Source of the DNA: Komagataeibacter xylinus
GTDB taxonomy: Bacteria > Pseudomonadota > Alphaproteobacteria > Acetobacterales > Acetobacteraceae
Direction: 5' to 3'
NCBI RefSeq assembly: GCF_031081985.1
Contig: NZ_JARWSK010000007.1
Span: forward strand, 62,001 to 126,000
Length of the DNA: 64,000 nt
Both the position numbers and the translations under genes were made by a program. Positions 36,106 through 44,140 of the stretch are shown here, in pieces. Under the pieces are notes generated by a model. That model saw nothing but the letters and a program-made list of their open reading frames with translations. It made no database searches and was not told where the DNA came from. The number at the start of each line of letters is the position of its first letter. Within the stretch, counting starts at the first letter, position 1.

Positions 36106-37476
36106 CTAGCCCGCGTCGATGCGGATCAGGGCAGGCTCGTCCAGCACGGCGCTTAGTTCGGCAATATGATGCAGGGCATGCTGCATGGCCGCCTCGTTGG
36201 TCTTGTGGGTGAGCAGCACCAGTGGCACGGCATGGGTGCCGTCGGGGCGGGTTTCATGCGCATCGGCATGCTGGAGCATGCTGCGCAGCGAAACGCCATT
36301 GTCACGCAGCACGGCGGTGATGTCGGCAATCACGCCGGGGCGGTCTTCCACATTCAGGCGCAGGTAGTATTCGCCCATGAACGATTTGGCGGGCAGGGCC
36401 ACGGCCTGCGTCAGGCTGTCGGCATCGCAGCCCCATACGGGAATGGCGGCCCCGCGCGCGATGTCGATCAGGTCGGCGCATACGGCGGTGGCCGTTGGCC
36501 CTTCGCCAGCACCCCGGCCCTCAAGCATCAGGCGGCCGACAAACGCGCCTTCCGCCACCACGGCGTTGAACACGCCATTGACCTGCGCGATCGGGGCATC
36601 CTGCGGCACGAGGCACGGATGCACGCGGGCCTCGATGCCGTTTTCATGCTGGCGGGCAATGCCCAGCAGCTTGATGCGGTAGCCCATCTTGCGCGCGAAC
36701 TGCAGGTCCAGCGCGCCAATGCGGCGGATGCCCTCGATATACAGCGAGGCAAACACCACCGGCCGCCCGAAGGCCAGCCCCGCCAGGATGGCCAGCTTGT
36801 GGGCGGTGTCGATGCCATCGACATCGGTGGAGGGATCAGCCTCGGCATAGCCCAGCTTCTGGGCATCGGCCAGGATCTCGGCAAAGTCGCGGCCGGTCTC
36901 GTGCATCACGCTCAGGATGTAGTTGCACGTGCCGTTGAGGATACCGCCGATTTGAAGGATGCGGTCCGCCGCCAGCCCCTCGCGCACGGTCTTGATGGCG
37001 GGAATGCCGCCGGCCACCGCCGCCTCGAACATCAGCGGCACGCCTGCGGCCTGCGCCGTGCAGGCCAGTTCCGCGCCGTGGATGGCGATCAGCGCCTTGT
37101 TGGCGGTCACCACCGGCCTGCGGTTTTCCAGCGCGCGGGTCACGGTCAGGCGGGCGGCGCCCTCGGCGCCGCCAATCAGTTCGGCCACCACGTCCACATC
37201 GGGGTGAGTGGCCAGTTCCTCGGGTGTGTCGCACCAGGCCACGCCGGACAGGTCAACCCCGCGGTCGCGCGTGCGGTCGCGCGCGCTCACGGCGGTGACT
37301 GCCAGTTCGCGGCCGGCGCGGGCGCGGATCAGGGCCGCGTTCTCGCGCAGCAGTTTCATAACGCCAGCGCCAACCGTGCCCAGCCCTGCAATGCCGATGC
37401 GCAGGGGCGGTTTGGGTGCGGGGGAGGGGGAAGGTGAAGAAGTCATCTGTTTTCCGTCAACCGGGTGGGCCGTCAT
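36106..37476 (-). CDS. hom: Homoserine dehydrogenase
   Basis: NAD(P)-dependent reduction of aspartate semialdehyde to homoserine for threonine and methionine. 456 residues: Rossmann GIAGLGTVGAGV near the N-terminus, VVTANKALIAIHG, GGIPAIKTVREGLAADRI, the signature ILNGTCNYILS, and DVDGIDTAHKLAILA. The C-terminal ACT domain (YYLRLNVEDRPGVIADITAVL) binds the feedback effector. ATG 37476 overlaps the alaC stop (ATGA), indicating coupled translation. Confidence 0.95.
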   Translation of the reverse strand: MTAHPVDGKQMTSSPSPSPAPKPPLRIGIAGLGTVGAGVMKLLRENAALIRARAGRELAVTAVSARDRTRDRGVDLSGVAWCDTPEELATHPDVDVVAELIGGAEGAARLTVTRALENRRPVVTANKALIAIHGAELACTAQAAGVPLMFEAAVAGGIPAIKTVREGLAADRILQIGGILNGTCNYILSVMHETGRDFAEILADAQKLGYAEADPSTDVDGIDTAHKLAILAGLAFGRPVVFASLYIEGIRRIGALDLQFARKMGYRIKLLGIARQHENGIEARVHPCLVPQDAPIAQVNGVFNAVVAEGAFVGRLMLEGRGAGEGPTATAVCADLIDIARGAAIPVWGCDADSLTQAVALPAKSFMGEYYLRLNVEDRPGVIADITAVLRDNGVSLRSMLQHADAHETRPDGTHAVPLVLLTHKTNEAAMQHALHHIAELSAVLDEPALIRIDAG

Positions 37477-38714
37477 GAATGGGCGGGCTGTTCATCGGGC
37501 AGGGGGGCTGCCTGCTGGCTGGTGGGGGCAATGCCACCATGTTCGGTCATGAAATGGCGGATGGAGCGGCAGGCCTGCCGCAGGCGCTGGGTGTTTTCCA
37601 CCAGGCCGATGCGCACGAAGCCTTCGCCATGCTCGCCAAAGCCAAGGCCGGGCGCTACGGCAACGCCTGCCTCCCTGAGCAGCAGCTTGGAGAAGCCGAC
37701 GCTGCCAAGGTCGCGGAACCGCTCGGGAATTGGCGCCCAGGCGAACATCGAGCCCTCGGGCGAGGGCACGTCCCATCCTGCCGCGTGCAGGCCCTGGATC
37801 AGCACGTCGCGGCGCTTGCGGTAGATGTCGCGAATCTCGGCAACACAGTCCTGCGGGCCGCTCAGGGCCGCCACCGCTGCAACCTGAATGGGGGTGAATG
37901 CGCCGTAATCGAGGTAGGACTTGATGCGTGTCAGCGCCGAAATGAGTTTCGGGTTGCCCGCGGCAAAGCCCATGCGCCAGCCCGCCATGGAATAGGTCTT
38001 GGACAGCGAGGTGAACTCGACCGCGATATCCTTCGCGCCCGGCACTTCAAGGATCGAGGGCGGCACGTTGTCGCCAAAATAGATCTCGGCATAGGCCAGA
38101 TCGGACAGGATCCAGATCTCGTGCTTGCGGGCGAATGCCACGAGCTTGCGGTAGAAATCGAGATCGGCCAGGTACGCGGTCGGGTTTGACGGGAAATTGA
38201 CGATCAGCGCCGTGGGCTTGGGCACCGAATGGCGCACCGCGCGGTCGAGGGCCTCGAGCATTTCATCATCCGGTGTGGCCGGAATCGAGCGCACGGAGGC
38301 ACCCGCGATGATGAAGCCGAACTGGTGGATGGGGTAGGACGGGTTGGGCACCAGAATGGTGTCGCCGGGGCTGGTGATGGCGGAGGCGAGGTTGGCCAGC
38401 CCTTCCTTTGAGCCAAGGGTCGCGATCACCTCGGTCTCAGGGTCGAGCTTTACGTTGAAGCGGCGCTCGTAATACCCCGCCAGCGCCCGGCGCAGGCCGG
38501 GAATGCCCCGGCTGACCGAATAGCGGTGCGCGCGCGGGTCCGACACGGTCTCGACCAGCTTCTGCACGATATGCGGCGGCGTGGGCGTGTCGGGATTGCC
38601 CATGCCGAGATCGATAATATCCTCCCCCCGCGCTCGGGCGGCGGCCTTGGCCTTGTTGACTTCAGCGAAGACATAGGGCGGCAGGCGGCGGATACGATGG
38701 AATTCTTCGGTCAT
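37473..38714 (-). CDS. alaC: Alanine transaminase-type class I/II aminotransferase
   Basis: PLP enzyme, 413 residues, closely resembling E. coli AlaC along its length: RRLPPYVFAEVN, DLGMGNPDTPTPPHIV, YSVSRGIPGLRRA, GSKEGLANL, VPNPSYPIHQFG, NFPSNPTA, SDLAYAEIYF, and the PLP Lys in SLSKTYSMAGWRMGF. AlaC makes alanine from pyruvate and glutamate. Related enzymes act on aspartate or LL-diaminopimelate, so exact specificity is uncertain; pairing with hom would suit an aspartate-family role too. Confidence 0.88.
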   Translation of the reverse strand: MTEEFHRIRRLPPYVFAEVNKAKAAARARGEDIIDLGMGNPDTPTPPHIVQKLVETVSDPRAHRYSVSRGIPGLRRALAGYYERRFNVKLDPETEVIATLGSKEGLANLASAITSPGDTILVPNPSYPIHQFGFIIAGASVRSIPATPDDEMLEALDRAVRHSVPKPTALIVNFPSNPTAYLADLDFYRKLVAFARKHEIWILSDLAYAEIYFGDNVPPSILEVPGAKDIAVEFTSLSKTYSMAGWRMGFAAGNPKLISALTRIKSYLDYGAFTPIQVAAVAALSGPQDCVAEIRDIYRKRRDVLIQGLHAAGWDVPSPEGSMFAWAPIPERFRDLGSVGFSKLLLREAGVAVAPGLGFGEHGEGFVRIGLVENTQRLRQACRSIRHFMTEHGGIAPTSQQAAPLPDEQPAHS

Positions 38715-38772
38715 GGGACGCTCTGTTGCGGGCGGGCGGAAAATGCGCGCGCCGGGTTATGAATCAGCTCAT

Positions 38773-38795
38773 GCAGGCCCGCGTGTCGGGCCTGC
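38773..38795 (-). terminator. Hairpin after the OmpA-like gene
   Basis: Perfect 9-bp stem GCAGGCCCG/CGGGCCTGC with a 5-base loop, 10 bp after the minus-strand OmpA-like stop at 38806. No T tract follows, so termination strength is unclear. Confidence 0.45.
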
Positions 38796-38805
38796 GGGCA
38801 GTACT

Positions 38806-39831
38806 CTAGCGCAGCACGGCAATTCTTGCACCATTGCCAAAGGCATGCGCGCGCACCACGATTTTTGACGTGGGCACGCCACGGGTCACGAGCATGGACG
38901 TGATGGTGCGGGTGCGCAGTATGGCGAGGTTGAGGGCGGCGGTCTGCCCTTCCGCCGTGGCGCTGGTGGCGTTGCCGTAGCCGTTCACGATCACGAAATT
39001 GTCGCCGCGTTCCTTCACGGCGTTGTCCACCACCTCATCCTCGCCATCGGCAATGTGATCCGAGCCGGGCAGGAAATGCACCGTTGGCCCGTCATCGGCG
39101 CTGGCAAGGTGGTAGCTGGGCAGGTCGAGCCCGTCACGCGCCGCGTTGTCGGGCAGGCTGATGCCGCCAACCTTGGGCAGGGCGGGTGCTTCCTGGGCAA
39201 TGGGGGGCAGGTTGGTGGGAATGGCCTCTGGGTGTTCGCTCACCATCGCCGAGACCGCGGGCATGAGCAGTTGGCCATTGCTGCCATAGAGCGGGCTTCC
39301 GTCCGGGCCGGTCTGCGTGGCGGGGGGGGCTGCGGGCGCGCCGTCCGCCGCCGGGCTGGCCGTGGCGCGGGGGGCGGGGGTAGCAGGCGTGTCGGGGCTG
39401 TCCGCCGCCTTGAGCGAGGCGGACTGCGTGCCGAACTGCGTGTGCGAGGGGATGGGTGGAATATCCGCCATCGTGGGCATGGTGCCCATGATCGCATCCT
39501 GGCGCTCGTTGAGTTCGTGCTGGGCCTCGAGGTCGGCGGTAATGTCCTCGCGCAGGTCGGGCGAGGGGAGTTCAGGCGCCTTGCGCGGGCCAAGCCCGAT
39601 TTTGGGGTAGGGCTGGTGGGTGCCCGGTGGCGGGGGGCGCTGGTGGCTGATCACGCCACCCTGGTACTGGTGGTACCACTGTGTCACGGTATCGACCGTG
39701 TCCTGGTGGTGCACGCAGCCCGCAAGCGCTGCCGCGCACAGGGCCAGCATGGCGGGCCGTGCGGCACGCGCGCTGCATGATGGCGGAAAAAAAATTCTTC
39801 CGGGACTTGGCGATGGCACCCGCTTTCCCAA
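38806..39831 (-). CDS. OmpA-like-domain lipoprotein
   Basis: 341 residues. Lipobox LAGC (Cys ~39) after MLALCAAALAGC. A long Pro/Ala-rich linker follows, then a C-terminal OmpA-type peptidoglycan-binding fold: VHFLPGSDHIADG, VNGYGNATSATAEGQTAALNLAILRTRTI and VVRAHAFGNG. Likely tethers outer membrane to peptidoglycan. A TTG start at 39831 has GGAG 7 bp upstream; an ATG at 39750 would leave almost no n-region. Divergent from clpP across a 211-bp promoter region. Confidence 0.8.
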   Translation of the reverse strand: MGKRVPSPSPGRIFFPPSCSARAARPAMLALCAAALAGCVHHQDTVDTVTQWYHQYQGGVISHQRPPPPGTHQPYPKIGLGPRKAPELPSPDLREDITADLEAQHELNERQDAIMGTMPTMADIPPIPSHTQFGTQSASLKAADSPDTPATPAPRATASPAADGAPAAPPATQTGPDGSPLYGSNGQLLMPAVSAMVSEHPEAIPTNLPPIAQEAPALPKVGGISLPDNAARDGLDLPSYHLASADDGPTVHFLPGSDHIADGEDEVVDNAVKERGDNFVIVNGYGNATSATAEGQTAALNLAILRTRTITSMLVTRGVPTSKIVVRAHAFGNGARIAVLR

Positions 39832-40042
39832 TCTCTAGCTCCCATGGCCCTTGTGGCCTGCACACGACACGACCGGGGCAAACTAGCCTGCAATGCCGCT
39901 CTTAGCGAGAGGGGTTGCGTCACTTGCGTCATGACGTGCACCACCTCTCCACCTGATTGCACGCTCGGGACTTGGCACCGGGCGCAAGGCAGCGCAGGAT
40001 AAGGGCATGACCAGGACAGTCCCGGAGAAGAGGGAGAACCCG

Positions 40043-40717
40043 ATGAACGGCATGCAGCCGAACTACCGCATCCGCATGGATGATGAAGACCCGAGAGATC
40101 CCGATATCCCCGAACCCCAGGGCCCGGAAACCGAGGAGCCCGACAAGAACCGCACGCTGTCCTCGCCCATTGGCGAGCTTGAAAGCCGCCTGTTCGACCA
40201 GCGCAAGGTGCTGGTGTTCGGCCCGATCAACGACAAGATCGCCCGTGACGTGACCGGCCGCCTGCTGGCCCTTGCCGGTGCGTCCGACAAGCCGATCGAT
40301 GTGTACGTCAACTCGCCCGGCGGCCATGTGGAGAGCGGCGACACCATTCACGACATGATCCGCTTTGTCGATTCGATGGCGCCGGTGAACATGATCGGCA
40401 CGGGCTGGGTTGCTTCCGCTGGTGCGCTGATCTTTGCCGCCGGCAACAAGGAGCGGCGCTACTGCCTGCCCAACACGCGCTTCCTGCTGCACCAGCCCAT
40501 GGGCGGCGTGCGGGGGCCTGCCACCGATATCGACATCGAGGCCCGCGAGATCGTCAAGATGCGCGCGCGGCTCAACCACCTGTTCGCCCGCGAGACCGGC
40601 CAGCCTTACGAGAAGGTGTGCAAGGACACCGACCGTAACTACTGGATGTCGGCTGACGAAGCGATTGCCTATGGCTTGGTGACGCGCGTGATCGACAAGA
40701 TCTCGGACCTGCATTGA
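40043..40717 (+). CDS. clpP: ClpP-like protease subunit (paralogue)
   Basis: 224 residues from ATG 40043 (AGGGAG ~6 bp upstream). The N-terminal ~40 residues are acidic and Pro-rich, unlike the major ClpP. The serine protease core is complete: PIDVYVNSPGGHVESG, GWVASAGALI (Ser ~125), RFLLHQPMGG (His ~150), and KDTDRNYWMSADEA (Asp). Assembles with Clp ATPases in the cytoplasm. It stands alone, without clpX or tig, so it is probably a second ClpP and not the clpPX-operon copy. Confidence 0.9.
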   Translation: MNGMQPNYRIRMDDEDPRDPDIPEPQGPETEEPDKNRTLSSPIGELESRLFDQRKVLVFGPINDKIARDVTGRLLALAGASDKPIDVYVNSPGGHVESGDTIHDMIRFVDSMAPVNMIGTGWVASAGALIFAAGNKERRYCLPNTRFLLHQPMGGVRGPATDIDIEAREIVKMRARLNHLFARETGQPYEKVCKDTDRNYWMSADEAIAYGLVTRVIDKISDLH

Positions 40718-40767
40718 TCTAGGGCAAGGCGAGGTTTCGGGCTCGCCCATAATGCTGGCGTTCCGTT

Positions 40768-40798
40768 CCGCAGGAGAGGGTAAAAACCTCTTCTGCGG
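40768..40798 (+). terminator. Hairpin after clpP
   Basis: 12-bp stem CCGCAGGAGAGG/CCTCTTCTGCGG with one wobble pair and loop GTAAAAA, 50 bp after the clpP stop. A T-run is absent, so it may terminate weakly or protect the 3' end. Confidence 0.5.
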
Positions 40799-40930
40799 AT
40801 TTCAGATAACAGTTCTGCACTTTGCATGGACTTATGATATGGGAACCGGCAACGAGGGTGTCAGGCAGTTTGAATGAACGCCTCATCGGCCGGCGTATTC
40901 ACGCGACACCGTTCCGAACAGCGAGCCGAC

Positions 40931-41935
40931 ATGACGAAATCACTTTCTGACATTTACACAACATTGCCTGAAGCCCGTGATCCGGGTACCGCCACGGCGG
41001 ATGCCGTGGCGAAGGCCGATTTCAATGCGCGGCACTGGTCCAGCCCGGTTGCCGGCCCGCTCAAGCCGGGTTCGGCCGCGCACAAGAAGGCCGTGGCGGA
41101 CATGTTCCGCGAGACCTTCAACCCCTACAAGCCATCCGTCATCGAGTGGCCCAAGCTCGATGACGAGACGCTGCAGCGCGTCACCTCCCTGCCGATCTGG
41201 GACATTGCGGTCCAGACCGAAGGCAAGGCCCGCCTGCGCATGGCAGCCTATGCCCACCTGATCGATGACCCGGACATGAAGGACGCCCTGTCACGCAATG
41301 CGTGGGAGGAGAACCGGCACAAGGAAGTGCTGTCCAAGATGGTGGCGGCCTACAACATTCCGCTCGCCTCCGAGCCGCCCTACATCGAGCCGCGCGATGT
41401 GGAATGGGCCTATATGGTCACCGGTTTTTCCGAATGCGTGGACAGCTTCTTTGCCTTCGGCCTGTTTGCCATTGCCCAGAAATCCGCCTTCTTCCCGCCC
41501 GCGCTGATCGATACGTTCGAGCCGGTGATGCAGGAGGAATGCCGCCACATCCTTCTGTTCGCCAACTGGCTGGCCTGGCACCGCGCCACCATGCCGTGGT
41601 GGAAGCGCCCGTGGTTCGAGGCGCGCGTGCTCGGTGTATGGTTCTTCCTGCTCTATGAGCGGCTGGGCATGGTCACCACGTTCGATGCCGATGGCAACAA
41701 GCACGAGCAGGACAACAACTTCACCGTCAACGGCACCAAGGAAGTGGCCGATGTCGATGTGAAGCTGCGTGACATGATCGATATCTGCCTGATCGAGAAC
41801 GAGCGCCGCTTCTCGGGTTATGACCCGCGTCTGGTGCGGCCCAAGCTTGCGCCCAACCTTGCGCGCATCATCCGCTTCTTCCTGCCGCGCACGCCCAATT
41901 CGGCCAGCCTTGAAAGCCAGCCCGGCGCGGCATGA
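40931..41935 (+). CDS. Ferritin-like diiron protein of unknown substrate
   Basis: About 334 residues from ATG 40931 (ATG 40874 is an upstream alternative). Helical protein with two ExxH-type iron motifs, AWEENRHKEVLSKM and MQEECRHILLFANWLAWH, plus extra Glu residues, matching the diiron carboxylate fold of the ferritin-like superfamily. A membrane-interacting stretch (VLGVWFFLLYERLGM) is present. This could be a lipid-modifying oxygenase or hydroxylase. I cannot name the reaction. No cofactor-partner gene is adjacent. Confidence 0.7.
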   Translation: MTKSLSDIYTTLPEARDPGTATADAVAKADFNARHWSSPVAGPLKPGSAAHKKAVADMFRETFNPYKPSVIEWPKLDDETLQRVTSLPIWDIAVQTEGKARLRMAAYAHLIDDPDMKDALSRNAWEENRHKEVLSKMVAAYNIPLASEPPYIEPRDVEWAYMVTGFSECVDSFFAFGLFAIAQKSAFFPPALIDTFEPVMQEECRHILLFANWLAWHRATMPWWKRPWFEARVLGVWFFLLYERLGMVTTFDADGNKHEQDNNFTVNGTKEVADVDVKLRDMIDICLIENERRFSGYDPRLVRPKLAPNLARIIRFFLPRTPNSASLESQPGAA

Positions 41936-41984
41936 CCCGCGCTTGTGGTTTTCCCCGCCCGCATCAGGCGGGCGGGGAAGGGGT

Positions 41985-42506
41985 TCAGCCCAGCGTGGGC
42001 ACGGCGGGACCTGCCCCGAAATCAAGCTGCCCCAGATAGGCCACGCGCTCGCCGGGTACGATATCGCCAATCCGGCCGCCTTCAATGCGGGCATAGGCGA
42101 AGACCTTGCTTTCCTCCTCATCTGATGAGCCAATGGCAAGGCCGGTGAACGGCTTGCCCTGCGCATCCTTCAGTTGCCACACATCGCCACGCACCACGGC
42201 GTCGTATTTGTAGCGAAAGCCGGGTACGATCTTCGTCAAGAGCAGCGGCATGGCAGCGGTGACGTCAATGGCCGTGCGCACGAAGGCGGTGCAGGCTTCA
42301 TCAGGCGCAAAATAGCCCCGCGCATCCGCTGTCATCAATATCAGGCCGGGCGTCGTGCCGTTGGGGCCGACAAGGTGGCTGCGGATGACGATTTTCTGGT
42401 CATCGCGCGAGATTTCCGAGGCGAGCATCACGGTGCCGACCGGTGCTGCGAGCAGGTCGGGCACCACAATCAGGTCTGACAGGGGAAGGGTGGCGAGTCT
42501 GGTCAT
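41985..42506 (-). CDS. Conserved protein of unknown function
   Basis: 173 residues from ATG 42506, with GGAG 8 bp upstream. No signal peptide or membrane segment. Predominantly beta-like with segments such as IVIRSHLVGPNG, GLILMTADARGYFAP, YDAVVRGDVWQLKD and VFAYARIEGGRIG. I do not recognise the family. Convergent with the ferritin-like gene (50 bp apart) and divergent from the secreted protein at 42768. Confidence 0.7.
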   Translation of the reverse strand: MTRLATLPLSDLIVVPDLLAAPVGTVMLASEISRDDQKIVIRSHLVGPNGTTPGLILMTADARGYFAPDEACTAFVRTAIDVTAAMPLLLTKIVPGFRYKYDAVVRGDVWQLKDAQGKPFTGLAIGSSDEEESKVFAYARIEGGRIGDIVPGERVAYLGQLDFGAGPAVPTLG

Positions 42507-42767
42507 TTTTCATTCTCCATCGCGGCAGTTGCCAGGGGACGCGGGAGCGGACTGTGCGCTCCGTTACGTTTCATGACAACCATGCACCCCTGCCGGTGTT
42601 ACGTGCTACGTGGCATAATGTTACATGGCATGCGCATGCTTCATGCGTGGCGGGAATGCACAGCCGTTCATGCATGCATGATTAACATTGGTAATATGGG
42701 GCGACTGCGCCAATTTAAAAAGGGGCCATGGAAACAGCTCCATGCTCCACAGAGGGAGGGTAACCAC

Positions 42768-43139
42768 ATGGCAGGTCAAATCACGAAAGGGCTGGCGGTC
42801 CTGGCGTTTGGCGCAGTGCTGGCCTGCGGCCCGGCTGGCGTGGCTCATGCGCGCGGTCATTCGGCAGGTGCTGCATCAGGCGGGGGCAGCTATGCGGCGG
42901 GCGAGGATAATGGTGATGGTGCGGCAGGCATGCCGCCTGCCTACAGCGCCCCCGAGACCGGAACCGGTGGGGGCGTGCCGCAGTTCCGCAACGACAATGC
43001 GGAATCCGACCAGATGAGCGGCGCGATGATGATGCCTGGCTCCGCCTCGGGCAGTGCTGCACCCGGCATGACCGATGGCAACTATACCAATATGAATATT
43101 GGTGGCGAAGACAGCGCGATTCTGCCAGGCGTCAACTGA
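42768..43139 (+). CDS. Small secreted Gly/Ser/Met-rich protein
   Basis: 123 residues from ATG 42768 with GGGAGGG ~8 bp upstream. Signal peptide: TKGLAVLAFGAVLACGPAGVAHA with cleavage after AHA (~27). The mature part is low complexity and probably disordered: Gly/Ser/Ala stretches, MMMPGS, MTDGNYTNMNIGGED. No family recognised. It is 59 bp upstream of cytochrome b561 and may be cotranscribed. Confidence 0.7.
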   Translation: MAGQITKGLAVLAFGAVLACGPAGVAHARGHSAGAASGGGSYAAGEDNGDGAAGMPPAYSAPETGTGGGVPQFRNDNAESDQMSGAMMMPGSASGSAAPGMTDGNYTNMNIGGEDSAILPGVN

Positions 43140-43198
43140 TGGCAGGCCGGGGTAAGCCACGGCCTTCTTAATAGATAAATTTGATTAGAGGTCGCCGG

Positions 43199-43750
43199 AT
43201 GACCGCATCTTCTCTACCCTCGCGGCCAGAGCACTACAGTTGGGAGACGCGGTGGCTGCACTGGCTGACCGCCGTGCTCGTGCTCGAGCAGTTCGTGGTG
43301 GGGCAGGTGGGCTGGCATTTCATGGCCCGCACGGCGCCGTGGCGGCCTTTTCTGGTAGCCACGCATACCTCGCTCGGCGTGGTGCTGGCCACGGTGTTCA
43401 TCATTCGCGTGGTATGGGCCCTGACCGGCGGCCGGGCCATTCATTTCCCCATCGTGACAATGCAGGACCGCGTAGGGCGCAGCGTGCATCGCCTGCTCTA
43501 TATGCTGCTCGGCGGCGAGATCGTGTTCGGCTACATGGCGCGCTGGTCTACCGGGCGGCCCATCATGGCGTTTGGCGTGCCGATCAACTCCCCCCTGCCC
43601 ATGTTGATGCACGGGACGCATTCCTTTTTTTCAGGATTACATCACTGGAATGCATGGTTACTGTTCTGGGTTGCGCTCTTTCATGGTTTTGCAGGGTTTT
43701 ATCACCTGTTCATTTATCGTGACCGAATTTTTCAGCGGATGTTACCCTGA
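43199..43750 (+). CDS. Cytochrome b561
   Basis: 183 residues from ATG 43199 (AGAGG 7 bp upstream). Four membrane helices with the heme-ligand His in RWLHWLTAVLVLEQF, ATHTSLGVVLA, MHGTHSFFSGLHHWNAW and LFHGFAGFYHLF, typical of the CybB family of di-heme quinol oxidases that pass electrons to oxygen or superoxide. In acetic acid bacteria it may serve as an auxiliary quinol outlet (inference). Confidence 0.9.
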   Translation: MTASSLPSRPEHYSWETRWLHWLTAVLVLEQFVVGQVGWHFMARTAPWRPFLVATHTSLGVVLATVFIIRVVWALTGGRAIHFPIVTMQDRVGRSVHRLLYMLLGGEIVFGYMARWSTGRPIMAFGVPINSPLPMLMHGTHSFFSGLHHWNAWLLFWVALFHGFAGFYHLFIYRDRIFQRMLP

Positions 43751-44140
43751 CGGATATGGGCAAGGATGTTTGTCCTGATGGCGTCTGGCAATGGTAAAGA
43801 TCATCTCTCTATAAATAAAAAAATAGGAATATAAGCCTAAATCTCCTTATTCTGGAATTTAGCCGTTACGACTTTAAAATAGGAAATATCTTTAACTGTC
43901 AGGGCTATGGATGCTCTAAGGTATTCATTAAATTTTCTTAGGATAATTTTTTGTTGCATTATGAATGAATGTTTACTAATATACGATTAATCTCAGCAAA
44001 TATAAAAACAAATGGCTGATTAACCCATTGGATGCCCTTGTTGCGAGCGGTTGATGCCAGAAGGTTTCCACAATGCCCCATGTGGAGCCAGGTGTTTGTT
44101 GGAACCTGTTTTCGTAAACGCATGGTATTGGCGCTCAAAA
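43751..44140. other. AT-rich intergenic region before the c-di-GMP cluster
   Basis: About 390 bp, AT-rich from 43800 to 44030, with no gene or clear hairpin. It presumably holds the promoter of the MHYT gene and perhaps of the following two genes. Confidence 0.5.

Noticed and set aside
44051-44140. Upstream extension of the MHYT protein
   Set aside because: The extra ~30 residues before ATG 44141 show no family similarity and precede the first membrane helix without any signal features.
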